Source of the DNA: Nocardia coubleae NBRC 108252
GTDB taxonomy: Bacteria; Actinomycetota; Actinomycetes; Mycobacteriales; Mycobacteriaceae
Direction of reading: 5' to 3'
DNA: 64,000 nucleotides
Assembly: GCF_001612805.1 (NCBI RefSeq)
Contig: NZ_BDBD01000008.1
Coordinates: forward strand, 1 to 64,000
In this document: in pieces, positions 24,916 to 34,157 of the stretch
Numbering within the stretch: the first letter of the stretch is position 1
Layout: each line of letters opens with the position of its first letter
The notes under the pieces: model-generated
What the model was told of the DNA's origin: nothing
What the model saw: only the letters and a program-made list of their open reading frames with translations
Databases searched by the model: none
Translations under genes and position numbers: made by a program

Positions 24916-26637
24916 TTATCCGATGACGATATTGAGCGCGACCACCAGCACGAGCGCGATCCCGGCGAGCAGGACCGGGCGCTGATACCAGGGCAGCGAG
25001 TCGGCGTCGGCGTCGGTGCGCAGCGCCTTGGGGGTCTCCGAATACACCAGGCCCACCAGCTCGGCGGCCGGCTTCGGCCGGGTCACCATCGTCACCGCCA
25101 CGCTGACGACGATATCGACGACGAAGGCCACACCCGCGGCGACGAAACTGGCGCCCTGCCCCGACAGCGAAGTCACCCCCGTCTCGTTGAGCACGAACAC
25201 CACGATGGCGGCCAGCGTGCCACTAACCAGGCCGATCCAGCCCGCTGCCGCCGTCATCCGCTTCCACAGCATGCCGAGGATGAAGGTGGCGAACAGCGGC
25301 GCGTTGAAGAAACTGAACAGCGTCTGCAGGTAGTCCATCATGTTGCTGAACCCGCCCGCGATGAACGCGGTGAAGATCGCCGCCACCGTCGCACCGACCG
25401 TGGCCAGCCTGCCGACCCGCAGGTAGTAGCCGTCGGACCGGTCCTTGCACACGTACTGCTGCCACAGGTCGAAGCTGAACACGGTGTTGAACGCGGAGAT
25501 ATTGGCCGCCATGCCCGCCATGAACGCCGCGAGCAGACCGGCCAGCCCCACCCCGAGCAACCCGTTGGGCAGTACCTCTTTCATCAGGAACAGCAGCGCC
25601 TGGTTGTAGGTGACATCGCCCTCGAAGTCCGGGTTCGCGGCGACCTGCTGCTTGTACTCGATCATCTGCGGGACGAGGACCGCGCTGATCATGCCGGGGA
25701 TCACCACGATCAGCGGGATGAACATCTTCGGGTAGGCGCCGATGATCGGCGTGCGCTGTGCGGCCGCGATCGAATGTGTGGCGAGGGCCCGCTGGACCTC
25801 CACGAAATTGGTTGTCCAGTAGCCGAACGACAGCACGAAGCCGAGACCGAACACGATGCCCATGATCGAGGCGAAATTGTCGGTGAAGCCGCTCATCGCG
25901 TTGCCCGGCCAGGTGTGCAGCTGGTCGGCGCCGCCCGGTGACGCACTCACCTTGTCCTGCAACCCGTCCCAACCACCGACCCGATGCAGCCCGACGAGGG
26001 TGAGCGGCAGCAGCGCGGCGACGATGACGAAGAACTGCAGCACCTCGTTGTAGATCGCGGCCGACAGCCCACCGAGGGTGACATACGACAGCACGATCAC
26101 CGCGGCGACCGCCACCGAGATCCACAGCGGCCAGCCGAGCAGCACGTTCAGGATGGTGCCGAGCAGGTAGAGGTTCACCCCGGCGATCAGCACCTGCGCC
26201 ACGGCGAAACTCAGCGCGTTCACCAGGTGCGCGCCGGTGCCGAAGCGCCTGCGCATGAACTCCGGTACCGAGCGCACCTTCGAGCCGTAGTAGAACGGCA
26301 TCATCACCACGCCGAGGAACAGCATGGCGGGCACGGCGCCGATCCAGAAGTAGTTGAACGTGGGGAAGCCGTACTGGGCACCGTTGGCCGACATGCCCAT
26401 GATCTCCACGGCGCCCAGGTTGGCGGAGATGAAGGCGAGGCCTGTCACCCAGGCGGGTAGCGACCGGCCGGACAGGAAGAAGTCGACGCTGGAGGACACC
26501 CGGCTGCGCGCGATCAGGCCGATACCGAGGACGAAGACGAAATACAGGGCGACAAGCGCGTAATCGACCGGAGCCGCGTCCAACCGCAGCGACGACGAGG
26601 CATCGAGCACGACCGAGGGCGAATGAGCAAGCGGCAC
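24916..26637 (-). CDS. Sodium:solute symporter (SSS family)
   Basis: A 573-aa protein with about 13-14 transmembrane helices and SSS-family signatures (SGRSLPAWVTGLAFISANLG, then GLAGLLAAFMAGMAANISAF). It has the length and pattern of SGLT-like sugar transporters, and it follows galactokinase on the same strand, so galactose or a related sugar is the likely substrate. This is inferred from family and context. GTG 26637 has an AGGAGG site 8 nt upstream. Confidence 0.88.
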   Translation of the reverse strand: MPLAHSPSVVLDASSSLRLDAAPVDYALVALYFVFVLGIGLIARSRVSSSVDFFLSGRSLPAWVTGLAFISANLGAVEIMGMSANGAQYGFPTFNYFWIGAVPAMLFLGVVMMPFYYGSKVRSVPEFMRRRFGTGAHLVNALSFAVAQVLIAGVNLYLLGTILNVLLGWPLWISVAVAAVIVLSYVTLGGLSAAIYNEVLQFFVIVAALLPLTLVGLHRVGGWDGLQDKVSASPGGADQLHTWPGNAMSGFTDNFASIMGIVFGLGFVLSFGYWTTNFVEVQRALATHSIAAAQRTPIIGAYPKMFIPLIVVIPGMISAVLVPQMIEYKQQVAANPDFEGDVTYNQALLFLMKEVLPNGLLGVGLAGLLAAFMAGMAANISAFNTVFSFDLWQQYVCKDRSDGYYLRVGRLATVGATVAAIFTAFIAGGFSNMMDYLQTLFSFFNAPLFATFILGMLWKRMTAAAGWIGLVSGTLAAIVVFVLNETGVTSLSGQGASFVAAGVAFVVDIVVSVAVTMVTRPKPAAELVGLVYSETPKALRTDADADSLPWYQRPVLLAGIALVLVVALNIVIG

Positions 26638-26789
26638 AGTGGATCCCTCCTGGAGTGGGAACCGGGCGGCGTAGAGCGTCGTTCACACGGCGCGGGCTGC
26701 GACGCCCGCCGAACTGTTTTCGGTTGGTACCACTGTGCGTGATTGTGCCCCGCGTCACACCCGAAACGGGTGAACAATTGGGCAACCGT

Positions 26790-27908
<1,119 letters not shown>

Positions 27909-28165
27909 TCCCTTCTCACCGCCCCCCGATCACCACCCCTGCAGACCATCAAACACCGTCTACCCATGCGGCAGCCGAATCCCCATCGCGACGGCGCGGG
28001 ACGTGTCATGATCGACTCAGTTGTAAAGGTTTTTCAGCGTCGGCGCGCCCGCCGGCCGGGAATTCCACTCGGACAACGACACTCGGTGCTCCTCGGCCGA
28101 CACCCCGAACCGAATTCCCGGCTCCACGTTTCATCGGCGCGCCGCGGCGGATCGAGGGGGATCTG

Positions 28166-29668
28166 ATGAAGGTCGGCACAGCACATCGGGGTAGTACGCG
28201 CTGGTGGACGCCTTCGCTCGGCGCGGTGGGTGTCATCGCGATCGCACCACTGCTCGGCGGGCGGCCCCTGTCGTTCCTGCTGCTCCTGATCGTGGCCGCG
28301 GGCAGTCTGACGATGATCGGCGTCGGCCTGCGCCGGTTCCGGCCCGCCAACCGGTTGCCGTGGTGTCTGCTCGCCACGTCCATCCCCCTTTTCGCCGCGG
28401 GCACCACGATCCGTGAACTGGACACGCACACCACCTGGCACCCGGCCGACGATCTGAGCACCCTGGCCGCCTACGTGTGCCTCGCGCTGGCGGCTGTCGG
28501 CTGGTTGCAGCCGCGCAGGCTCGCCGGTGCGTGCGACTCCTGGCTCGACTCGACCCTCATCGGGATCAGCGCGCTCCTGACGTCGTGGACGTTCCTGATC
28601 TCGCCGATTCTGCGCCACAACACCGGTCTCGACGCGGTGATCGCCGTGAGCTACCCGGTGATCGACGCGCTGCTGCTCACGGCGCTGGCGCATTCGCTCG
28701 TCACCGTCGCCCGGTCGGATATCGCCTTGCGGCTGCTGCATGTGGCACTGCTCGCGGTGCTGGTCTCCGGAGTGGTCGAAAGCCTTTCGGCGGCAGGCTT
28801 TCTCGCGACTCAGAATCCATTCGGTCTGGTGCCGCACCAGCTGGCCTATCTGCTGGCGGGGCTGGCCGCGCTGCACCCGACGATGGACGTGAGCCGCGAC
28901 GGCGCCGAAGCCCATCCGCACCGGTCGCGCAGGCGGGCGGGCGTGATCGCGGTGGCGCTGGTCGGCGCCTCGCTGATGAGCGTGGTCGGCACCGACCTCG
29001 GCATGGGCGACCGGATGGTGATCTGCCTGCTGCTCACCTCGCTGCTGGTCGGGGTGCTCGTGCGCAGCGAACGCGCCATCGCCCGCAGTCAGTTCAGCGA
29101 GCGCCGCGCCCAGTACCGGGCCGACCACGATGTGCTCACCGGACTGCTCAACCGGGCCGCACTGCTGCGCGCACCGCAGCGGCTGCGCACGCAGTGGGCG
29201 GGAAAGCCGTTGTGCCTGTTGTTCATCGACCTCGACGGCTTCAAGATGGTCAACGACAGTTACGGCCACGCGATCGGCGACGAGCTGATCGCGCGGGCCG
29301 CGTCCCGCATCCGTCGCACGGCGCGGCGCACCGATGTGACGGCACGCTACGGAGGCGACGAATTCGTCGTCCTGTCTCCACGCACCCGCGCCGAGGCGGC
29401 AGTTCTCGCCGAACATCTGCTCGGCGCGTTCGTGCGGCCCTTCGAGCTGAGCTGCGGGGAAATCCCCATCACCGCCAGTATCGGGGTGGCGTGCGTGCGC
29501 ACCCGGCCCAGCGACACCACCGTCTACGACCTGATCCGCGAGGCCGACGCGGCCATGTATCACGCCAAGGAACACCGCCTCGGCCTGACTTTTCACGACG
29601 ACATGCACCGGCCGGGCTTCCGGCGGGCGCTGCGCCGCGCCGCCGACCCGACGAGTACGGCGGTGTGA
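28166..29668 (+). CDS. Membrane-anchored diguanylate cyclase (GGDEF)
   Basis: The protein is 500 aa. Roughly nine or ten transmembrane helices (residues 15-295) precede a GGDEF domain (about 325-485). The active-site loop is an intact GGDEF, and the inhibitory I-site RRTD lies exactly five residues before it (RRTD-VTARY-GGDEF), so product inhibition by c-di-GMP is expected. The metal-binding LFIDLDGFKMVNDSYGH motif is present. There is no EAL domain. The N-terminal membrane domain would be the sensor; its signal is unknown. Confidence 0.92.
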   Translation: MKVGTAHRGSTRWWTPSLGAVGVIAIAPLLGGRPLSFLLLLIVAAGSLTMIGVGLRRFRPANRLPWCLLATSIPLFAAGTTIRELDTHTTWHPADDLSTLAAYVCLALAAVGWLQPRRLAGACDSWLDSTLIGISALLTSWTFLISPILRHNTGLDAVIAVSYPVIDALLLTALAHSLVTVARSDIALRLLHVALLAVLVSGVVESLSAAGFLATQNPFGLVPHQLAYLLAGLAALHPTMDVSRDGAEAHPHRSRRRAGVIAVALVGASLMSVVGTDLGMGDRMVICLLLTSLLVGVLVRSERAIARSQFSERRAQYRADHDVLTGLLNRAALLRAPQRLRTQWAGKPLCLLFIDLDGFKMVNDSYGHAIGDELIARAASRIRRTARRTDVTARYGGDEFVVLSPRTRAEAAVLAEHLLGAFVRPFELSCGEIPITASIGVACVRTRPSDTTVYDLIREADAAMYHAKEHRLGLTFHDDMHRPGFRRALRRAADPTSTAV

Positions 29669-29672
29669 GGTG

Positions 29673-30434
29673 TCAGTCCCCTAGTTCGGCGAGCAGCCTT
29701 TTGGCCGCCTCCAGTTCGGCCTGCAGCTGAGCCACCTTGGCCTGCTGCACCTCCCGCGCGGCTTCCAGGATTCCGGCGACCACTTCCTCGACCTCCGGGT
29801 GCAGGATCTTGGCCGCCTGGGCGACCGCGCCGCTGTTCACCGCGAGCCCCTTGACGCTGCGCTTCTTGCCGTTCACGACGTCGACGGTCCATTCGCCGTC
29901 GGCGGTGCCGGTGAGCGTGACGGTGACCTCGGGCGCCTTGGGCTTGCGCGCCGCCGTGGCCTTGGCCGGACGCGGCGCCGCCGGTTTCGCGGCGGCGGCG
30001 GCCTCGTCGGGCACGGGCGCGAGCGAACGCGGCGCGGCGGGCTTCGGCGCGGCACTCGGCGGAGACGAGGGCTGGGTCACGGGGGTGTCCTTTCGGTTGC
30101 TCGGCTCGGGAACGTGGTGCGTGGCGGGCTTGGCGCCGCCGGGCGCAACGGTAGTCCCGCGGGCCGGCTTGGTCAGCGTCACCTCGCTCGGGCCGAACGA
30201 GAGCACGTCTTTGGAACCGGTCGGGCGCACCTGCAGGAAGTCGCCGTCGGCCGGGTCACCGAGCGCGACGATCTTGCCGGACTTGCCCTCCTCGATGCCG
30301 ACGGCCGCAGAGGTGAACCACACCATCGGAGGTTTGCCCTCGGCCAGCTCGCCTGCGATGCGCGCGAGCTCGGCCTCGGACAGGACCGGAGGAGCTGATC
30401 GACGGGATGCGGACTTGGTGCTCGGCGAGGACAT
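29673..30434 (-). CDS. Pro/Ala-rich protein, DUF6319-like
   Basis: The protein is 253 aa. A folded N-terminal part (about 15-95, with VWFTSAAVGIEEGKSGKIVA) is followed by a disordered Pro/Ala/Lys linker (about 95-165) and a C-terminal part ending in a long coiled coil (about 205-253, EVQQAKVAQLQAELEAAKRL). I think it belongs to the DUF6319 group of nocardioform actinobacteria; the function is unknown. The basic linker would suit nucleic-acid or cell-envelope association but nothing proves it. It is convergent with the GGDEF gene. Confidence 0.7.
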   Translation of the reverse strand: MSSPSTKSASRRSAPPVLSEAELARIAGELAEGKPPMVWFTSAAVGIEEGKSGKIVALGDPADGDFLQVRPTGSKDVLSFGPSEVTLTKPARGTTVAPGGAKPATHHVPEPSNRKDTPVTQPSSPPSAAPKPAAPRSLAPVPDEAAAAAKPAAPRPAKATAARKPKAPEVTVTLTGTADGEWTVDVVNGKKRSVKGLAVNSGAVAQAAKILHPEVEEVVAGILEAAREVQQAKVAQLQAELEAAKRLLAELGD

Positions 30435-30525
30435 CGTGGACTCCGGGAGGTTGGTGCGTGCTAGAGCGTGGTGTGCCCCTGATGATGCCGCACCCCACCG
30501 ACAAGTTCCGGCCGAGGCCGTGGAC

Positions 30526-30566
30526 CGGCCCCCAAAACCCGCCCCGGGAGCGGATTCTGGGGGCCG
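30526..30566 (-). terminator. Terminator hairpin of the lactate monooxygenase gene
   Basis: Arms at 30526-30542 and 30550-30566 form a stem of about 17 bp with one mismatch and one wobble, just after the gene's stop codon. Confidence 0.6.
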
Positions 30567-30572
30567 AGGACC

Positions 30573-31748
30573 TCAGCCGCGGGTGGCGTTGCCGTGGATG
30601 CTCGGGCGGATGTTGGCGCGCACGGCGGCCACATCGGGGTAGCCGTTGACTGCCAGCAGCAGGTCGGCCTCGGCGGCGTAGGCCCGCAGCAGATGCACCA
30701 GACCGCGTACCCCGCCCAAGGCCAGCGCGTAGACGTAGGGCCTGCCGATACCGACCATCGTCGCACCGAGTCCGAGCGCCTTCACCACGTCGGCTCCCGA
30801 ACGCACGCCGGAGTCGAACAGCACCGGCACCCGGCCGTCACACGCGGCGGCGACCTCGGGCAGGGTTTCCAGCGCGCTCAGCCCGCCGTTGGCCTGGCGC
30901 CCACCGTGATTGGAGCAGTAGATGCCGTCGGCGCCGAGGTCGATGGCCCGGCGCGCGTCGTCGGGATGCGAGATGCCCTTGAGGATCAGCGGCAGGTCGG
31001 TGAGCGAGCGCAGCCAGGTCAGGTCGTCCCAGGTCAGCGAGTGACCGAAGGTCGAAACCCAGTGCAGCACAATCATCTTCGGGTCGTCGGAACCGACCAT
31101 CGCCTGGAACACCGGGTCGCTGGTGTAGTTCTTCAGCACATGGCCACGCAGCTGCGGGAAGTTGCCGCTCGACAGGTCGCGGGGGCGCCAGCCGGGCACC
31201 CAGGTGTCGAGGGTGACGGTGATGCCCGCGTAACCCGCGGCTTCGGCGCGGTGCACGAGGCTTTCCGCGAGTTCACGGTTCTTGGGGGTGTAGAGCTGAA
31301 AGAACGACGGGGTGTCACCCGCGTGCGGGCGCACCTCTTCCAGGGGGTCTTCCATCAGCGTCGAATACATCGCGGGCACACCGGTTTCCGCCGAAGCCTT
31401 GGCGATCGCGATGTCACCGTGCCCCTGTTCACCGACCAGACCGATCACGCCGACCGGCGCCAGGAACAGCGGACTGGCGAAGTTGTGCCCGAACGCGCTG
31501 ACGGTGAGGTCGCGTTCGGTCGCGCCGACCAGCATGCGCGGCAGCAGCCCCCAGTCGGCGAAGGCTTCGGCATTGCGGCGCTGGGTGAGCTCGTCACCGG
31601 CACCCCCGGCGATGTAATGCAGCAGCGTATCGGGCAGAGCGGCGGTGGCTTTACGCTCGAGAGTGGCGTAGTCCATGGGGAATTCGGGCAGAACGCCCCC
31701 GAGCGCGGTGAGATAGATCTCGTTCTGATAGTCGGCGAACTGACTCAT
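30573..31748 (-). CDS. Lactate 2-monooxygenase (FMN-dependent)
   Basis: The protein is 391 aa and collinear with Mycobacterium smegmatis lactate 2-monooxygenase, which converts L-lactate and O2 to acetate, CO2 and water. Family features seen are YIAGGAGDELTQRRN at the N-terminus, FFQLYTPK for FMN binding, and the active-site SNHGGRQ with catalytic H281 and substrate-binding R284. Loop 4 is shorter than in the M. smegmatis enzyme, so classification as a 2-hydroxyacid oxidase that releases pyruvate cannot be excluded. Confidence 0.85.
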   Translation of the reverse strand: MSQFADYQNEIYLTALGGVLPEFPMDYATLERKATAALPDTLLHYIAGGAGDELTQRRNAEAFADWGLLPRMLVGATERDLTVSAFGHNFASPLFLAPVGVIGLVGEQGHGDIAIAKASAETGVPAMYSTLMEDPLEEVRPHAGDTPSFFQLYTPKNRELAESLVHRAEAAGYAGITVTLDTWVPGWRPRDLSSGNFPQLRGHVLKNYTSDPVFQAMVGSDDPKMIVLHWVSTFGHSLTWDDLTWLRSLTDLPLILKGISHPDDARRAIDLGADGIYCSNHGGRQANGGLSALETLPEVAAACDGRVPVLFDSGVRSGADVVKALGLGATMVGIGRPYVYALALGGVRGLVHLLRAYAAEADLLLAVNGYPDVAAVRANIRPSIHGNATRG

Positions 31749-31855
31749 CGCTGAACTTTCGCACGCGACCCGCCCTCGCGCGCCGCCGGGGCCATGTAAG
31801 GTGCGTCATACTCCAACGTAGGCAGCACCTACCCCCAGCAGCGCGTTCCGAGATT

Positions 31856-32080
31856 GTGAGTGCCCCTGTCGTGACCGTCGTCGAACACTCGGCCGCTCCC
31901 GCCGATCCGGATGTAGCACTGGCCGAACGCATCAACTGCGACCGCGTGCGCCACCTGACCCGGCTCGCCCTCGGCCTGTCCCAGGATTCGATGGATCTGC
32001 TCACCTCCGTCACCGATCGACTACGCGCCGCCGAAGGCGCGTTACGCGATCCGCTCACCAGCGACCTCGGCTTCGACTGA
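31856..32080 (+). CDS. Small hypothetical protein
   Basis: A 74-aa protein from GTG 31856 (alternative GTG at 31871). Codon use is strongly biased to G/C at third positions and matches genuine genes. The predicted protein is a helical, charged segment (ERINCDRVRHLTRLALGLSQ, then SVTDRLRAAEGALRD). It is divergent from lactate monooxygenase and ends before a hairpin. No family is recognised. Confidence 0.55.
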   Translation: MSAPVVTVVEHSAAPADPDVALAERINCDRVRHLTRLALGLSQDSMDLLTSVTDRLRAAEGALRDPLTSDLGFD

Positions 32081-32095
32081 CCCTCCCCTTTTGAT

Positions 32096-32114
32096 CCGAG
32101 CGTTCGACGCTCGG
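32096..32114. terminator. Short bidirectional hairpin
   Basis: CCGAGCGT-TCG-ACGCTCGG, an 8-bp stem, lies 16 nt after the small gene, flanked by CCCCTTTT on the left and TCCTTCC on the right. Confidence 0.5.
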
Positions 32115-32301
32115 TCCTTCCGGCTCACGCGCCGCTAGAGCGCACAGCCGTGCGCAGGCCCCATCGCGCGGCCCCATCCCGGCCCCGACTGTGCGGCCGC
32201 CTCCTGTTCTGCCCGCGTTATGCGGATGTCTCTCTCGCCCCGGCTGCCGCGGCCTCGTCATGCCCGTCGGCAACGATTGTGACTCGGCTCACCAAAAGTC
32301 G

Positions 32302-32331
32302 TTGACAAAGCCACACAAGCGGGCATAAAAC
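32302..32331 (+). promoter_or_regulatory. Sigma-A-type promoter of the fructose operon
   Basis: A consensus TTGACA (32302-32307) is followed 17-18 bp later by ATAAAA/TAAAAC (32325-32331). It is the best housekeeping promoter in the window and gives a leader of about 30 nt with GGAGG before fruR. The region is A/T-rich for this genome. Confidence 0.75.
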
Positions 32332-32364
32332 AACATGAGTACACATTCACGAACCGGAGGAACC

Positions 32365-33132
32365 ATGTACGCCGAGGAACGGCAGCAGGCCATCGCGACC
32401 CTCGTCGGGCAGCACGGTCGCGTCTCCGTCGCCGAACTCGCCGACAAATACGGGGTGACCACCGAAACCGTCCGCCGCGACCTGGCCGTACTCGACCGGC
32501 TCGGGCTGATCCGGCGAGTGCACGGCGGAGCGGTTGGGGCGGGCGCGCTCACCACCATCGAGCTGGGCACCGTCGAACGCGACAGCACCCGCGCCGCCGA
32601 GAAGGACCGCATCGCCGAACTCGCCCAGCGCTACCTGCCCGCGTCCGGTGGCAGCGTGCTGTTCGACGCGGGCACGACGACCTCGCGGGTGGCGGCCGCC
32701 CTTCCGGTCGATCTGGATCTGGTCGCCGTCACCAACTCGCTGCCCGTCGCCACGCGCCTCACCGGGTACGCCGGGGTGCGGACGCATCTGCTCGGTGGGC
32801 GCGTGCGTGGTGTCACCCAGGCCGCCGTCGGGGCCGAAACCCTGCGTGTACTCGGCGAATTGCGCGTCGACGTCGCGTTCGTCGGCACCAACGCGCTCAC
32901 CGTTCGGCACGGGCTGTCCACCCCCGACCCGGAGGAGGCCGCCGTGAAACGGGCCATGATCGCGGCCGCCGACCGCGTGGTCGTCGTCGCCGACGCCTCC
33001 AAGATCGGGCGCGAGGACTTCGTGAGCTTCGGTACCACCGCCGATATCGACGTGCTGGTCACCGACACCGACATTCCGTCCGCCGCACACGACAAACTGA
33101 TCGCCGAGGGAATCGAAGTGGTGCTCGCATGA
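32365..33132 (+). CDS. fruR: DeoR-family regulator of the fructose operon
   Basis: The protein is 255 aa with an N-terminal DeoR helix-turn-helix (VSVAELADKYGVTTETVRRD) and a C-terminal sugar-phosphate-binding domain (LFDAGTTTSRVA, then VTNSLPVA and the DxSK-type VVADASKIG). DeoR proteins of this place repress fru operons until fructose-1-phosphate or fructose-1,6-bisphosphate binds. ATG 32365 has GGAGG upstream. It overlaps fruK by 4 nt (ATGA). Confidence 0.9.
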   Translation: MYAEERQQAIATLVGQHGRVSVAELADKYGVTTETVRRDLAVLDRLGLIRRVHGGAVGAGALTTIELGTVERDSTRAAEKDRIAELAQRYLPASGGSVLFDAGTTTSRVAAALPVDLDLVAVTNSLPVATRLTGYAGVRTHLLGGRVRGVTQAAVGAETLRVLGELRVDVAFVGTNALTVRHGLSTPDPEEAAVKRAMIAAADRVVVVADASKIGREDFVSFGTTADIDVLVTDTDIPSAAHDKLIAEGIEVVLA

Positions 33133-34112
33133 TCGTCACACTGACCGCGAACCCGAGTGTCGACCGGACGGTGACACTCACCGAACCGCTGCGCCGAGGG
33201 CAGGTGCACCGCGCGGCGAACGTCACCTCCCAGCCCGGCGGCAAGGGCGTCAATGTGGCACGCGTGCTCACCTCGGGCGGGGTTTCCGCGCTCGCCGTAC
33301 TGCCGGGCACCGAGGACGACCCGGTGGTGAGCGGATTGCGCGGCGCGGGCATGGCGTTCCGTGCCGTGCCGACCGGTGGCGCCCCACGGACCAATCTCAC
33401 GATCGCCGAAATCGACGGCACCACAACGAAAATCAACGAACCAGGGCATCCGCTGCGAGCACCGGAACTCGACGCACTCGCCGGCGCACTGGCAGAAGCT
33501 GCCGCGGGCGCTTCGTGGGTCGTGCTTTCCGGTTCGTTGCCGCCCGGTGTGCCCGTGGATTGGTACGCGCGGCTCGTGGGTGAGCTGTCGGCCACCGGCT
33601 CGGCCAGGATCGCGGTCGACACCTCCGAGGCACCCTTGCTCGCCCTGTTCGACGAACCAGGCTCTGCCGCACCGGATCTCATCAAACCGAACAGCGAGGA
33701 ACTGGCCCAGCTCACGGGGCTCGACGCTGTCGATCTCGAGAATCCCACGGCCGCCGCGCAGGCCGCCACGTCACTGATCGAGCACGGCGTCGGTGCCGTG
33801 CTCGCCACCCTCGGTGCGGCGGGAGCGGTGCTGGTCACCGCCGAGGGCGCCTGGTTCGCCGGTGCGCCGCCGATCGTCGCGCGCAGCACGGTCGGTGCGG
33901 GCGATTCCGCACTGGCCGGGTACCTGCTCGCCGATCTGGCGGGCCTCGACCCGGCCGATCGGCTGCGCGCCGCCGTCGCCTACGGCAGCGCCGCCACGGC
34001 GCTGCCCGGTACGGAACTGCCGGGCCCCGCCGACATCCTGCTCGAAGCCGTCATGGCCCACCCGCTCCCGGACGCGCTGCCGAAGGCACTGGGCGACACC
34101 GCGACCAGCTGA
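33129..34112 (+). CDS. fruK: 1-phosphofructokinase
   Basis: FruK (327 aa) converts fructose-1-phosphate, delivered by FruA, to fructose-1,6-bisphosphate. PfkB-family motifs are intact: NPSVDRTVTL at the N-terminus, the substrate motif QPGGKGVNVARVL (about 35-47) and the ATP/anion-hole motif STVGAGDSALAGY near residue 257-269 with the catalytic Asp. It is translationally coupled to fruR. Confidence 0.95.
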   Translation: MIVTLTANPSVDRTVTLTEPLRRGQVHRAANVTSQPGGKGVNVARVLTSGGVSALAVLPGTEDDPVVSGLRGAGMAFRAVPTGGAPRTNLTIAEIDGTTTKINEPGHPLRAPELDALAGALAEAAAGASWVVLSGSLPPGVPVDWYARLVGELSATGSARIAVDTSEAPLLALFDEPGSAAPDLIKPNSEELAQLTGLDAVDLENPTAAAQAATSLIEHGVGAVLATLGAAGAVLVTAEGAWFAGAPPIVARSTVGAGDSALAGYLLADLAGLDPADRLRAAVAYGSAATALPGTELPGPADILLEAVMAHPLPDALPKALGDTATS

Positions 34113-34157
34113 CCTCCCGTTCGATCCCGCTCCACCCGACACCGGAAAGACACGACG

